This document shows, in pieces, positions 1-8,431 of a stretch of DNA of 51,228 nt. The DNA lies in NCBI GenBank assembly GCA_937967405.1, contig CALCJV010000001.1, forward strand, positions 1 through 51,228, in the 5' to 3' direction. Source of the stretch: an uncultured Chloroflexales bacterium (GTDB lineage: Bacteria; Chloroflexota; Chloroflexia; Chloroflexales; Chloroflexaceae). A program made the position numbers and the translations under genes. The notes under the pieces were generated by a model. That model was not told the origin of the DNA and did no database searches. It saw nothing but the letters and a program-made list of their open reading frames with translations. Each line of letters opens with the position of its first letter. The first letter of the stretch is position 1.

Positions 1-141
1 ATAATCCATAAACGTTGCCGCCCCGCGCAGCGAGAGCACCTTCGTGATGGCGGCGGTCAAGGTCGTCTTGCCGTGATCAACGTGCCCAATCGTGCCCACA
101 TTCAAGTGGGGCTTGGTGCGCTCAAACTTCTGCTTTGCCAT
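1..141 (-). CDS. tuf: Elongation factor Tu, N-terminal 47 codons (runs off the left edge)
   Basis: EF-Tu is the GTPase that delivers aminoacyl-tRNA to the ribosomal A site. Only the first 47 residues are in the window; they begin [20 protein letters not shown] and contain the P-loop GHVDHGKT at about residues 19-26, diagnostic of EF-Tu. The ATG at 141-139 is preceded on the minus strand by a purine-rich GAGGAAAG ribosome binding site. It is the distal gene of the str operon (rpsL-rpsG-fusA-methyltransferase-tuf). The 112-nt gap upstream shows no clear promoter, only a short GGGCA/TGCCC hairpin. Confidence 0.95.
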   Translation of the reverse strand, partial: MAKQKFERTKPHLNVGTIGHVDHGKTTLTAAITKVLSLRGAATFMDY

Positions 142-253
142 AGGTATCTTTCCTCAGCATTTCATCAATTATCTGCTTACCACAACATCGCACATTTACG
201 TGGGCAAGATGCCCTTACCCTACCATTCCCATTGCTGCTCCCTGCCATACAGG

Positions 254-1174
254 TTACAGCACTGCTGTCCAGCGTGCATATATAGCGACTGGAAGCGGAC
301 GTGCGGCTGCACGCTCCATCAACACTAACTCGCCAGCTTGGACTGCGCCCCCGAACGGGCGCGTGGCCGTTTGCACCACATTCAGCACAGCGAGCGGTGA
401 GAGGCTGGTTGCATAGGCATTCACCAGCATGCCAAGTGGTCTGTCGCTGAGGAGTGCGATACACTGTTCGACGAGTGTCTGCAAGCCCTCATTGAGCCGC
501 CAAATCTCACCTTTAGGCCCCCGCCCAAACACCGGCGGATCCATAATAACCATATCGTAGCGTGAGTTCCGGCGGCCTTCACGCGCCAGAAACTTGGCTA
601 CATCATCCACAATCCAGCGAATGGGCTGGGCCTGCAAGCCTGCCGCTACTTGATTATCTTGGGCCCAGCGCACGGCTGGCTTAGACGCATCTACGTGAAC
701 GACCGCCGCCCCTGCATGCGCTGCAAGGAGCGCGTACAATCCCGTATACCCAAACAGCACCAGTACGCGGGCGTGGGGCAGAAGCGCAAGCTGCTGACGC
801 ACCCATTCCCAGTGGGCACTGTGTTCGGGGAAGACCCCTGTGTGCTTGAATGGTGTCAAGCGGGCCCAGAACCGCACCGAGTCATGTTGCATGAGCCACC
901 GTTCGGGTAAAGCCCGTCGTTGCAGCCAGCTTCCTACACCTTCATCGCTCTTGCCCTTTTGGAAGGTGGCATCGGCCTGTTCCCATTCCGCTTGGGGCAG
1001 CGCAGGCAACCAGATCGCTTGGCTTTCAGGGCGCACCAGCGTGTATGCCCCAAACCGCTCAAATTTCAATCCGTTGCCGCTATCGATCAATTCGTAGTCG
1101 CGCCAGCGAGGAGCGACCAGTAACGTTGAGGAGGGCGGCGACATTGGTTGCGGCGATGGCCCCACTCGTTTCAT
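254..1174 (-). CDS. Class I SAM-dependent RNA methyltransferase-like protein in the str operon
   Basis: About 306 aa with a Rossmann-type methyltransferase fold. The SAM motif region reads VLVLFGYTGLYALLAAHAGA, the acidic loop is VVHVDASK, and the catalytic-type motif is MDPPVFGRGPKGEIW. This DPP[VF]-type motif and layout resemble the RlmI/RlmK rRNA cytosine/guanine methyltransferase group, but I cannot assign the substrate. It sits between fusA and tuf, in the same direction, 20 nt after the fusA stop. I prefer the ATG at 1174; a TTG at 1189 in the same frame is possible, and neither has a strong ribosome binding site. Placement beside fusA and tuf suggests a translation-related target (inference). 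Confidence 0.8.
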   Translation of the reverse strand: MKRVGPSPQPMSPPSSTLLVAPRWRDYELIDSGNGLKFERFGAYTLVRPESQAIWLPALPQAEWEQADATFQKGKSDEGVGSWLQRRALPERWLMQHDSVRFWARLTPFKHTGVFPEHSAHWEWVRQQLALLPHARVLVLFGYTGLYALLAAHAGAAVVHVDASKPAVRWAQDNQVAAGLQAQPIRWIVDDVAKFLAREGRRNSRYDMVIMDPPVFGRGPKGEIWRLNEGLQTLVEQCIALLSDRPLGMLVNAYATSLSPLAVLNVVQTATRPFGGAVQAGELVLMERAAARPLPVAIYARWTAVL

Positions 1175-1194
1175 TGCGATACGTATCAAATCGT

Positions 1195-3291
1195 TTAGGC
1201 GACGCTGTTCTTCTCGATCAGCTCTTTCGCCAAATGCTCGGGCAAGACTTCGTAGTGGGCAAATTCCATTGAGGAGGTTGCCCGCCCTTGCGTCGCCGAG
1301 CGCAAATCAGTGGTGTAGCCGAACATATTCATAAGCGGCACGTAGGCCCGCACCACCTGTGCATTGCCGCGTGAGTCCATCCCTTCGATACGTCCCCGCC
1401 GTGAGTTCAAGTCACCAATGACCGTACCCAAGAAGTCTTCCGGCGTAACGACTTCGAGCTTCATAATCGGCTCAAGCAGTTGGGGCTTGCCTTTACGGAC
1501 GGCCTCTTTTAGTGCCATTGATCCGGCAATCTTAAAGGCCATTTCCGATGAGTCTACTTCGTGGAAGCTCCCATCGTACAGCACTACCCGTAAGTCCACG
1601 ACGGGGTAACCTGAGACCACCCCAGTCTGCATGGTTTCGCGCACCCCCGCTTCAACGGCGGGAATGTATTCACGGGGGATGGCTCCACCGACAATCTGAT
1701 TGACAAACTCGAAGCCTGTCCCCGCCTCCAGTGGCTCAACCTTGATCTTGACGTGGGCAAACTGCCCCTTGCCACCCGTCTGCCGCTTGAAGACCATATC
1801 AATGTTGGATGGCTGCGAGATGGTCTCCCGGAAGGAAACTTGCGGCTTGCCTTGATTGGCTTCTACCTTGAATTCGCGGCGCATCCGATCTACCAGCACC
1901 TCAAGGTGTAGCTCACCCATGCCCTTCATAATCGTCTGGCCCGTCTCTTGATCGGTGTAGACACGGAAGGTTGGGTCTTCCTCTGCCAGCCGAGCAAGGG
2001 CAAGGGCCATCTTATCCTGATCGGCTTTCGTCTTTGGCTCAATCGCCAGCTCAATCACTGGTTCTGGGAAGCGGATACTCTCCAGCACAATCGGCTTATC
2101 CGGATCGCAAATCGTATCCCCCGTAAAGCTCTGCTTGGGCCCGACCATTGCGGCAATATCACCGGTGTGGACTTCCTTAATCTCTTCGCGGTGATTGGCG
2201 TGCATCTGCAACAGCCGCCCAATGCGCTCTTTCTGGCCCCGCGTACTGTTCAAGACATAGGTGCCCGTCTCGATTTTGCCAGAGTAGACGCGGAAGTACG
2301 CTAGCTTGCCGACATACGGATCAGAGACCACCTTAAACACCAAGCCAGTGAACGGCTCATCCTCATCAACTTTGCGCGTAATCAGTTCCACACCCTCATC
2401 GCCGATATTCTGACCGGGCAGCGTGCCTTGCACAGGGGGCCGATCTAATGGCGATGGGAGATAATCTACCACTGCGTCAAGCATCTTCTGGACACCCTTG
2501 TTTTTCAGGGCGGAACCACATAGCACCGGCACGAGCTTGCCTTCAATCGTGGCTTTGCGAAGACCGCGCTTCAACTCCTCGACGCTCAGCTCTTCGCCTT
2601 CCAAATAGAGCAAAGTCAGCTCATCATCAGTCTCCGCAATCGCCTCAATCATGCGTGCCCGCGCAGCCTCAACTTCGGCTTTCATCTCATCTGGCACAGG
2701 AATGTCTTCCGACTCGCGCCCCAGATCATCCTTGTAGATGGTGGCAACATTGGCCATCACATCCACAATTCCGCGAAAGCTATCTTCGATCCCAATCGGC
2801 AGCTGGATCGGGACTGGCTTTGCGCCCAAGCGATCCATAATCATCTGGATTGTGCGCTGATAGTTTGCGCCGGTGCGATCCATCTTGTTCACAAAACAGA
2901 TGCGTGGCACACGGTATTTATCTGCTTGCCGCCACACGGTCTCCGATTGCGGCTCTACGCCTGCAACTGAGTCAAATACGACCACGCCACCATCCAGCAC
3001 GCGCAGCGAACGCTCAACTTCAACGGTGAAGTCTACGTGACCGGGCGTATCTATGATATTGATGCGATGGTCTTTCCACGCGGCCGTTGTTGCTGCGGAG
3101 GTAATGGTGATGCCACGTTCCTGTTCTTGGGGCATCCAGTCCATCACCGCCGTACCTTCATGGACTTCACCGATTTTATAGGTACGCCCAGTATAAAACA
3201 GAATACGTTCCGTAGTGGTTGTCTTGCCCGCATCAATATGGGCAATAATGCCGATATTGCGAACTTTCTCTAGCGCGATGTCACGAGGCAT
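1195..3291 (-). CDS. fusA: Elongation factor G
   Basis: The 698-aa length is normal for EF-G, the GTPase that drives ribosomal translocation and, with RRF, ribosome recycling. The N-terminal G domain carries [15 protein letters not shown] (G1, about residues 17-31), the [11 protein letters not shown] switch region, DTPGHVDFT (G3) and NKMDRTGA (G4). Domains II-V follow, with the domain IV signature around [12 protein letters not shown] near residue 640. It begins [20 protein letters not shown], as in many bacterial EF-Gs, with a GGAG-type ribosome binding site about 8 nt upstream. It is the third gene of the str operon, 47 nt after rpsG. Confidence 0.97.
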   Translation of the reverse strand: MPRDIALEKVRNIGIIAHIDAGKTTTTERILFYTGRTYKIGEVHEGTAVMDWMPQEQERGITITSAATTAAWKDHRINIIDTPGHVDFTVEVERSLRVLDGGVVVFDSVAGVEPQSETVWRQADKYRVPRICFVNKMDRTGANYQRTIQMIMDRLGAKPVPIQLPIGIEDSFRGIVDVMANVATIYKDDLGRESEDIPVPDEMKAEVEAARARMIEAIAETDDELTLLYLEGEELSVEELKRGLRKATIEGKLVPVLCGSALKNKGVQKMLDAVVDYLPSPLDRPPVQGTLPGQNIGDEGVELITRKVDEDEPFTGLVFKVVSDPYVGKLAYFRVYSGKIETGTYVLNSTRGQKERIGRLLQMHANHREEIKEVHTGDIAAMVGPKQSFTGDTICDPDKPIVLESIRFPEPVIELAIEPKTKADQDKMALALARLAEEDPTFRVYTDQETGQTIMKGMGELHLEVLVDRMRREFKVEANQGKPQVSFRETISQPSNIDMVFKRQTGGKGQFAHVKIKVEPLEAGTGFEFVNQIVGGAIPREYIPAVEAGVRETMQTGVVSGYPVVDLRVVLYDGSFHEVDSSEMAFKIAGSMALKEAVRKGKPQLLEPIMKLEVVTPEDFLGTVIGDLNSRRGRIEGMDSRGNAQVVRAYVPLMNMFGYTTDLRSATQGRATSSMEFAHYEVLPEHLAKELIEKNSVA

Positions 3292-3338
3292 CAGTTACTC
3301 CTCCATCCGGCGGAAAGCAGTAGCTTGGAATACGCCAA

Positions 3339-3812
3339 TTAAAACCGACCATAGTGTGCGAAGGCACGATTCGACTCAGCCATCCGGTGAACATCCTCCC
3401 GCCGCTTAATTGTGCTACCCGTGTTATTATACGCATCCATCAATTCCATCGCCAGCCGCTCATACATCGGGCGACCTGAGCGATTGCGGGCAGCGGTCAA
3501 AATCCAACGCATAGCCAGCGTTGTGCGGCGGTCACTCTTGACTTCAACGGGAACCTGATAGGTTGCTCCACCAACCCGGCGCGGCTTCACTTCGATACTA
3601 GGGCTGGCATTTCGCAAGGCCTGATCAAAGACTTCCATCGGTGGTCGCTTGAGCCGCTCCGAAGCCATATCTAGCGCATCATACACAATCTTCTCAGCAA
3701 TGCTTTTCTTGCCGTTCCACATCACTTTATTAATAAACTGCTGCACTGTTATGCTTTGGAAGCGTGGGTCCGGTGGAATATTGCGCCGGACAATTTTCCC
3801 TCGACGTGGCAT
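3339..3812 (-). CDS. rpsG: 30S ribosomal protein S7
   Basis: 157 aa, a normal bacterial S7 length. S7 nucleates assembly of the 30S head by binding the 3' major domain of 16S rRNA. The conserved start [18 protein letters not shown], the central [16 protein letters not shown] segment and the C-terminal AHYGRF ending are all present. It lies 50 nt after rpsL and 47 nt before fusA in the classic rpsL-rpsG-fusA order. In other bacteria S7 autoregulates the str operon; no S7-binding mimic was identified in the rpsL-rpsG spacer by eye. Confidence 0.97.
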   Translation of the reverse strand: MPRRGKIVRRNIPPDPRFQSITVQQFINKVMWNGKKSIAEKIVYDALDMASERLKRPPMEVFDQALRNASPSIEVKPRRVGGATYQVPVEVKSDRRTTLAMRWILTAARNRSGRPMYERLAMELMDAYNNTGSTIKRREDVHRMAESNRAFAHYGRF

Positions 3813-3862
3813 AGTTATTCCTGTCGCTTATTCACCAATGCCTAGCCGCCTATACGCGGCAA

Positions 3863-4297
3863 CTACTTCTTCTTACCGGTGGTTACACCACCCTTTTTCG
3901 TTCCATATTTCGAGCGACCCTGCTTGCGATTAGCTACGCCTTGCGTATCTAGCGTGCCGCGCACGATATGGTAGCGTACACCGGGGAGGTCTTTCACCCG
4001 CCCGCCGCGAATCAGCACAACCGAGTGCTCCTGCAAGTTGTGCCCTTCGCCGGGGATATACGCCGTCACTTCCATCTGATTGGAGAGCCGCACCCGTGCA
4101 ATCTTGCGTAGGGCTGAGTTGGGCTTCTTCGGCGTGACCGTGCTTACTTTAGTACAGACTCCGCGCTTCTGCGGCGAGCCATTGCCGCGTGTGAGCTTGC
4201 CCCGCAGCGAATTGTAGGTGTAGCGCAACGCAGGTGCTTTTGTCTTTTTGGACACTGGCTTGCGTGGTTTACGCACCAGTTGGTTAATTGTCGGCAT
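3863..4297 (-). CDS. rpsL: 30S ribosomal protein S12
   Basis: 144 aa, slightly longer than the usual 124-140 aa. S12 sits at the decoding centre and affects fidelity. Conserved blocks include [33 protein letters not shown] (the streptomycin-resistance region) and [20 protein letters not shown]. The extra length is a basic C-terminal tail, [16 protein letters not shown]. It is the first gene of the str operon, preceded by a leader of about 170 nt that carries a terminator-like hairpin and a strong promoter. Confidence 0.97.
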   Translation of the reverse strand: MPTINQLVRKPRKPVSKKTKAPALRYTYNSLRGKLTRGNGSPQKRGVCTKVSTVTPKKPNSALRKIARVRLSNQMEVTAYIPGEGHNLQEHSVVLIRGGRVKDLPGVRYHIVRGTLDTQGVANRKQGRSKYGTKKGGVTTGKKK

Positions 4298-4365
4298 ACA
4301 ATCTCAATCCTACTTCTTATGCATGGGGGCAGCACCGTTGCCCAACCAAGCGTCAAATCTGACAC

Positions 4366-4415
4366 AAAAAAATAGAGCTAAGGCTTATTCTGGTCATCAA
4401 TGGTTGATGCCTTAG
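4366..4415 (-). terminator. Terminator-like hairpin in the rpsL leader (possible attenuator)
   Basis: Read on the minus strand, CTAAGG and CATCAA are followed by a CCA loop, TTGATG, an 11-nt bulge and CCTTAG. This gives an inner 6-bp stem (4395-4400 with 4404-4409) stacked on an outer CTAAGGC/GCCTTAG stem (4378-4384 with 4409-4415). Seven T residues follow shortly after (A-run 4366-4372 on the plus strand). It lies between the promoter at 4475-4503 and the rpsL start, so it could terminate transcripts before rpsL. Confidence 0.6.
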
Positions 4416-4474
4416 AACAACCTTATAATATCCACACTGATAGAGTTGCATGATACTGCACGCAACAAGACCAT

Positions 4475-4503
4475 ATGATAGCATACATTTTGATGCATGT
4501 CAA
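4475..4503 (-). promoter_or_regulatory. str operon promoter
   Basis: Minus-strand TTGACA (4503-4498, 6/6), a 17-nt spacer and TATCAT (4480-4475, 5/6), with TGC directly before the -10 (extended -10). It lies about 175 nt upstream of rpsL, and transcription from it would cross the leader hairpin. Confidence 0.8.
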
Positions 4504-4623
4504 CAGGCACAGACACGGCGCGAAAGGCTCAGCTCCAACAGCGAGTCTCTTCCTCAACCGCACACCATCGCCGAACGTCAGGCCTGCGTAGCTAGCCCAC
4601 CAGACCCACGCATACAGTGTTTC

Positions 4624-4632
4624 TGGTATAAT
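4624..4632 (+). promoter_or_regulatory. Extended -10 promoter of the CAT tRNA
   Basis: TGGTATAAT, a perfect -10 hexamer with a TGN extension, ends 17 nt before the tRNA 5' end. There is no recognisable -35 at the expected distance. The same TGGTATAAT/TGGTATAGT element precedes the gene at 41072 and rnpB. Confidence 0.7.
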
Positions 4633-4649
4633 GCAGACGGAGCAAGCAG

Positions 4650-4724
4650 GGGTCGTTAGCTCAATGGCAGAGCACTCGGCTCATAACCGAAGCGTTGCAG
4701 GTTCGAATCCTGCACGACCCACCA
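4650..4724 (+). tRNA. tRNA-Met (anticodon CAT)
   Basis: A complete cloverleaf: acceptor GGGTCGT/ACGACCC (7 bp), D stem GCTC/GAGC, anticodon loop CTCATAA with anticodon CAT, and T arm GCAGG-TTCGAAT-CCTGC. The discriminator is A and CCA is encoded (4722-4724). The outermost anticodon-stem pair is C-A. A standard first acceptor pair (G-C) argues against an initiator tRNA. It could be elongator tRNA-Met or a tRNA-Ile2 whose C34 is modified to lysidine; the GGCTCATAACCG core occurs in both. Confidence 0.9.
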
Positions 4725-4834
4725 CCCTCCCAATCCGCCGATGTTCGGAGTGCCTGATGACCACAACCATCATCACCTCAGCCGATGTTGTCACCGATGC
4801 AGAAGAGATAAGAGATTGAGGAGCTGATCTACCC

Positions 4835-5428
4835 ATGTTGGAAAACACCGAACAGTATGACTGGATCGTGCTGATCAAAGAGCTAGCCCCAAGTTTTTTA
4901 CGATCCGTGTTGGAATATTACCGGTATGATCCTGAAGCAGATGAGTTGCCGATGCGGGAGCGGAAGGAAGCAGGGCAACTGCGTTCAGTGCACTTCATCC
5001 AGCGGCGTTGGCGCAGTGCCGTGCTGGGAATTGAATTCGATACGAGGAGTACACTCTTGGTGATCCACGATCCGCACGGTGAACCGTTCTGCTCATCGCT
5101 GGAACGTGCTGAACGTGAACGCGCCGCACTGCGCCAAGCCGTCCAGCTTGAGGCACGGGCCGCAGACGTGCAGCTGCGGCCACCGTTCGCGCAGCAGCCA
5201 ATCACACTGGAGCGTACCCGAATGGCGTATTTGCAGCAGCAGGCTGAGAAGAAGCGCATCCGCGTCGAGCAAGCCGAAGCCGCGTTGCAAGCTGAGCGCG
5301 ACTGCCGTGCAGCACTGGAGGCACAGCGGCAAACTCTTGGCGTTGATGCGGCACAGCTTGCGGCAATGTGGCTGGATCAGCCCGCTGCCCTAGATGCACC
5401 CCTGCCGCTGGAACTATCGGCAGCGTAA
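4835..5428 (+). CDS. Hypothetical protein with coiled-coil C-terminal half
   Basis: 197 aa, not recognised. The N-terminal half (about 1-95) is a compact mixed segment containing YDWIVLIKELAPSFL and FDTRSTLLVIHDPHGEPF. The C-terminal half (about 95-175) is rich in Glu, Arg, Gln and Ala (ERERAALRQAV, EKKRIRVEQAEAALQAERD), typical of a coiled coil. The tail resembles the charged tails of Uma2-type proteins but the N-terminus does not match that family, so I make no assignment. A GAGGAG ribosome binding site lies 11 nt before the ATG. It follows the tRNA by 110 nt and precedes the hydrolase gene. Confidence 0.6.
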   Translation: MLENTEQYDWIVLIKELAPSFLRSVLEYYRYDPEADELPMRERKEAGQLRSVHFIQRRWRSAVLGIEFDTRSTLLVIHDPHGEPFCSSLERAERERAALRQAVQLEARAADVQLRPPFAQQPITLERTRMAYLQQQAEKKRIRVEQAEAALQAERDCRAALEAQRQTLGVDAAQLAAMWLDQPAALDAPLPLELSAA

Positions 5429-5521
5429 CAACCATGCATGGCTATGGCTCCGCTCCCACTCCCCAAAGATGCAGCCCAAACGGTAGGAGTGTTCGCGTCT
5501 GTTGTTAAGATAGGAGTATCT

Positions 5522-7546
5522 ATGAAGACAAAGCTCTGGTGGTGGCTAGGGGGGATGCTCCTGCTCCTCCTGTGGCTCCCGCCGCATTCGGTTGCCGCGC
5601 AAACGTCGCCCACGAAGGTCCGCTTTGCCGAAGTGCCATGCGTGCAGTTCCTCCATGAGGTATCGCCCGACACCTTAGCCGCGATGCAACCGGCAGTGTG
5701 TGGCTTTCTGACTGTGCCGAAGAACTACGCCGATCCGAATGGGCCGACGCTCCGGCTTGGGGTGGTGCAGATCTATGCCACTGCTACTACCACCAACCCG
5801 CCGCTGTTCATCGCGCAGGGTGGCCCCGGTGGCTCCACCATTGATGTGTACTTGGAAGTCCTGCTAAGTAGTACTTTCTTTGATCGGCGTGAGCGTGATC
5901 TGGTGCTGTTCGATCAGCGCGGCACATACTACAGTGAGCCATTCCTCTTCTGCGAGGAGGTCTTTGAGCTGACACTGGAAACGCTTGATCAGAAGTTATC
6001 GGATGAAGAGTCGCTTGAGCTGAACCTCGCTGCCACTGATAGCTGTCGCACGCGCTTTGCCAATGATGGGATTGACCTGTCAGCCTTCGACAGTGTCGAG
6101 AATGCCCGCGATGTGCGCTCTCTGCGGGATGCTCTTGATTATGACCAGATTGACTTCTATGGCGTATCGTATGGCACGGAGCTAGCGCAGTTTGTGATGC
6201 GCGATCACCCCGACATTGTACGCAGCGTGGTGCTGGATGCAGTGGTGAGTCCGGTGGAGAACTTCCTGCTCGAAGTCCCCCAGTCGCAGCAGCGGGCCTT
6301 CGATGCGCTCTTCGCGGCATGTGCGGCCGAGCCTGCCTGCGCTGCCGCCTTTCCTGATCTGGAGGATATGTTTTTCATCGAACTCAATCGCCTCAACGAT
6401 CAGCCGGTATTGATTACCGTGCGGGATAGCGATACGGGCGAACGCTATCCTATGCTGCTTGATGGCGATAAGTTTGCAGGGTTGATCTTCCAAATGCTCT
6501 ACGTGACCGACTTCATCCCGTTGATTCCCCTAGTGATTGATGAGGTGCGCCGCGATAGCTTCGGGGTGATCGAGATGGTGGCTTCATTGGTGATCTTTGA
6601 TCGCACGTTTGCCGATGGTATGTATCTCTCGGTGATCTGTGCCAGTGATGCAGTGGATATAAATCCGGATGACATCAATCTGGAAGGGGTGCGTCCAGAG
6701 CTTGCTGAAGGGCAGCGGGAGAGTATTGAACAGTTCCAGCAGGCCTGCGCGGTATGGGCGATTGAACCACTCACCAATCGGATGGATACGCTGCTCACCA
6801 GCCCGATCCCGACCCTGCTGCTATCGGGCTACTTTGATCCGATTACGCCCCCCGCCAATGCTGAAGCGGTTGCCAGTGCCCTGCCCACCAGCTACCACTT
6901 CGTCAATCCGATTGGCGGGCACGGGCAAGCCTTTGATGGGGGTTGCGTGGATACGATCATGACGGCGTTTCTGGTAGACCCGATGCAGGCTCCTAATGGG
7001 GCCTGCTTGGCGGAACAGACGAGCGTCAACTTCATCACCCGCGATGACATCATTGCCCTGCCTGCGCTGTTCAGCCTGATTAATCTAGAAGCTCCAGCGA
7101 TCCTCTGGTTGGGGCTGCTGGCCGTCGCCATCCTCACCCTCTTGAGCATCTGGGTGATTGCTCCAGTGCGTTGGCTCATCAGCCGTATTCGTGGGCACGC
7201 AGGTGAACCACTACCATTTGCCGCACACCTCGCGCCGTGGCTCGTGGCGTTGCTCAGCCTTGTGTTGGTGGGCTTGCTTGGTGGGCTGATCAGCGTGATG
7301 GTGATGCTTGCAGTAGAGAATGACAACCGCCTGCTCTTCGGCTTGCCAAGTGAGTACGGGGCATTGCTCACCCTGCCACTTGTGGCATTCGGCTTGACGG
7401 TCGGATTGGTGTGGCTCGTGGTGCAGGCGTGGCGTGTGCCCTATTGGGGTGGGCTTCAGCGGGTGTACTACAGCTTGCTGAGTGGCGCAGCGGTGCTCGC
7501 AGTCGTGATGCTGGCCTTGCTCGGTTTGCTGCGGGTAACAGGCTAG
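5522..7546 (+). CDS. Membrane-anchored alpha/beta hydrolase (S33/TAP-like peptidase family)
   Basis: 674 aa. A signal peptide (MKTKLWWWLGGMLLLLLWLP, ending near AAQ) is followed by an alpha/beta-hydrolase domain and four hydrophobic C-terminal segments from about residue 525 on. Catalytic features are visible: the oxyanion-type FIAQGGPGGS, the nucleophile elbow GVSYGTE, a late Asp in SGYFDPITPP and a His in GGHGQ. The fold and motif spacing match tripeptidyl/prolyl aminopeptidase-like S33 enzymes with a TAP-like C-terminal domain, so an extracytoplasmic peptidase or esterase is likely. The ATG at 5522 is chosen over the upstream in-frame start (5438) because AGGAG lies 8 nt before it and it starts the signal peptide. 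The next gene follows after 9 nt. Confidence 0.85.
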   Translation: MKTKLWWWLGGMLLLLLWLPPHSVAAQTSPTKVRFAEVPCVQFLHEVSPDTLAAMQPAVCGFLTVPKNYADPNGPTLRLGVVQIYATATTTNPPLFIAQGGPGGSTIDVYLEVLLSSTFFDRRERDLVLFDQRGTYYSEPFLFCEEVFELTLETLDQKLSDEESLELNLAATDSCRTRFANDGIDLSAFDSVENARDVRSLRDALDYDQIDFYGVSYGTELAQFVMRDHPDIVRSVVLDAVVSPVENFLLEVPQSQQRAFDALFAACAAEPACAAAFPDLEDMFFIELNRLNDQPVLITVRDSDTGERYPMLLDGDKFAGLIFQMLYVTDFIPLIPLVIDEVRRDSFGVIEMVASLVIFDRTFADGMYLSVICASDAVDINPDDINLEGVRPELAEGQRESIEQFQQACAVWAIEPLTNRMDTLLTSPIPTLLLSGYFDPITPPANAEAVASALPTSYHFVNPIGGHGQAFDGGCVDTIMTAFLVDPMQAPNGACLAEQTSVNFITRDDIIALPALFSLINLEAPAILWLGLLAVAILTLLSIWVIAPVRWLISRIRGHAGEPLPFAAHLAPWLVALLSLVLVGLLGGLISVMVMLAVENDNRLLFGLPSEYGALLTLPLVAFGLTVGLVWLVVQAWRVPYWGGLQRVYYSLLSGAAVLAVVMLALLGLLRVTG

Positions 7547-7555
7547 GGCGGCGGC

Positions 7556-8377
7556 ATGGCTCCCCCACCTGTTACCCGCTGCCCGCGCTGTGGGCACGCC
7601 AATCCGGCGAGCAAGCGCACTTGCGCCGTGTGTACGCTGGAGCTTGCCCCCCAGCGCAACCACCGGCTCTTGTGGCTGGCGGTGCTTGCCACGCTGAGTG
7701 TGGGTGTGCTGCTGCTCGGCATTGGCATCGTGGCTCTGCCGAGCCTGCGGAACAGGCTTGCCCACCTCGATCCGGCGGTGCAAGCTGTACCTGTGCCCAC
7801 CCCCACCGAGTTGGGTTTTGGGCAGCTCCAACCCACGCCGTTGCCGACTGCACAACCACCAACGCATACGCCTGCGAGTGCCCCAGACCCACTACAGGCC
7901 CAGCCGGAGACACAGCTGGCCGAAGCACAAGCGACCAGCATCGCGTTGCAGGCGACGGTGGCGGCCCTGCGCCAGACCGCAACGGCCCCACAGCTCGATA
8001 CGTTGTTCACGCTGCCGCCCTATCCCGGCGCACAGGTGGTGGGGATCAATGACCCCTTTTGGCAAGGCGTGCAGCAAGGCACGGCCCCGTTTGGGTCAGG
8101 AGTACAGGTGGAACAGCAAGCCTACCGCATCCCCGCTAATGACCCAGCGGCGGTGGTATTGGCCTACTACCAGCAGAATCTGCCGCTCACCGGCTGGGCC
8201 GTATGGGATACCGGAGTGACCCAATTGCCCAACGCCCAGCAGCAGACGTATGCCCGTGATCGGCAATATCTGGTGGTGATGGTGCTGACGGTCAATGTTG
8301 GGGCGGGCGTGATTGAGCCGTATGGGGTCAGCGAGGTAACGTATCTGCTGCTGACGCTCGTGACCCAATCGCCGTAA
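7556..8377 (+). CDS. Zinc-ribbon single-pass membrane protein, function unknown
   Basis: 273 aa. A four-cysteine zinc ribbon (CPRCGHANPASKRTCAVC) spans residues 7-24. One transmembrane helix follows at about 38-60, then a Pro/Thr-rich linker with a short Gln/Ala helical stretch, and an extracytoplasmic domain from about 150 starting LFTLPPYPGAQ. The C-terminal domain includes an AVVLAYYQQNLPLTGW segment, as in stress- or substrate-sensing membrane proteins with unknown ligands. It is 9 nt after the hydrolase and probably co-transcribed. Other long frames across this GC-rich region lack these features. Confidence 0.75.
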   Translation: MAPPPVTRCPRCGHANPASKRTCAVCTLELAPQRNHRLLWLAVLATLSVGVLLLGIGIVALPSLRNRLAHLDPAVQAVPVPTPTELGFGQLQPTPLPTAQPPTHTPASAPDPLQAQPETQLAEAQATSIALQATVAALRQTATAPQLDTLFTLPPYPGAQVVGINDPFWQGVQQGTAPFGSGVQVEQQAYRIPANDPAAVVLAYYQQNLPLTGWAVWDTGVTQLPNAQQQTYARDRQYLVVMVLTVNVGAGVIEPYGVSEVTYLLLTLVTQSP

Positions 8378-8390
8378 GCGCGGTGCTCGT

Positions 8391-8431
8391 TGGGGTCAGG
8401 TGTCAGGTGCTAGGGGCAGGGGGCTAGGGCT
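8391..8431 (+). repeat. G-rich TCAGGTG-type intergenic repeat
   Basis: The stretch is built from repeated GGTCAGG, TGTCAGG, TGCTAGG and GGCTAGG words. The 12-mer TCAGGTGCTAGG (8403-8414) recurs exactly, inverted, at 40365-40376. It lies between the convergent zinc-ribbon and TetR genes and overlaps the last codons of the latter. Confidence 0.6.

Larger units (their letters stand above)
4298..4649. other. Gene-free region between the divergent str operon and tRNA-CAT
   Basis: This 352-nt stretch holds the str operon leader with its hairpin (4366-4415), the str promoter (4475-4503) and the tRNA promoter (4624-4632). I see no coding sequence or RNA gene between 4504 and 4623; short open frames there run into the tRNA and have no codon-usage or motif support. 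Confidence 0.7.

Noticed and set aside
4425..4430. TATTAT on the minus strand considered as the str promoter -10
   Set aside because: No -35 at a proper distance; TTGACA-17-TATCAT at 4475-4503 is far better.
4631..4819. 62-aa frame running through tRNA-CAT
   Set aside because: It overlaps the tRNA and its promoter; no coding evidence.
7411..8052. 213-aa plus frame overlapping the hydrolase and zinc-ribbon genes
   Set aside because: Arg/Ala-rich composition is typical of a shifted frame in GC-rich DNA; the other frame has the zinc ribbon and transmembrane helix.
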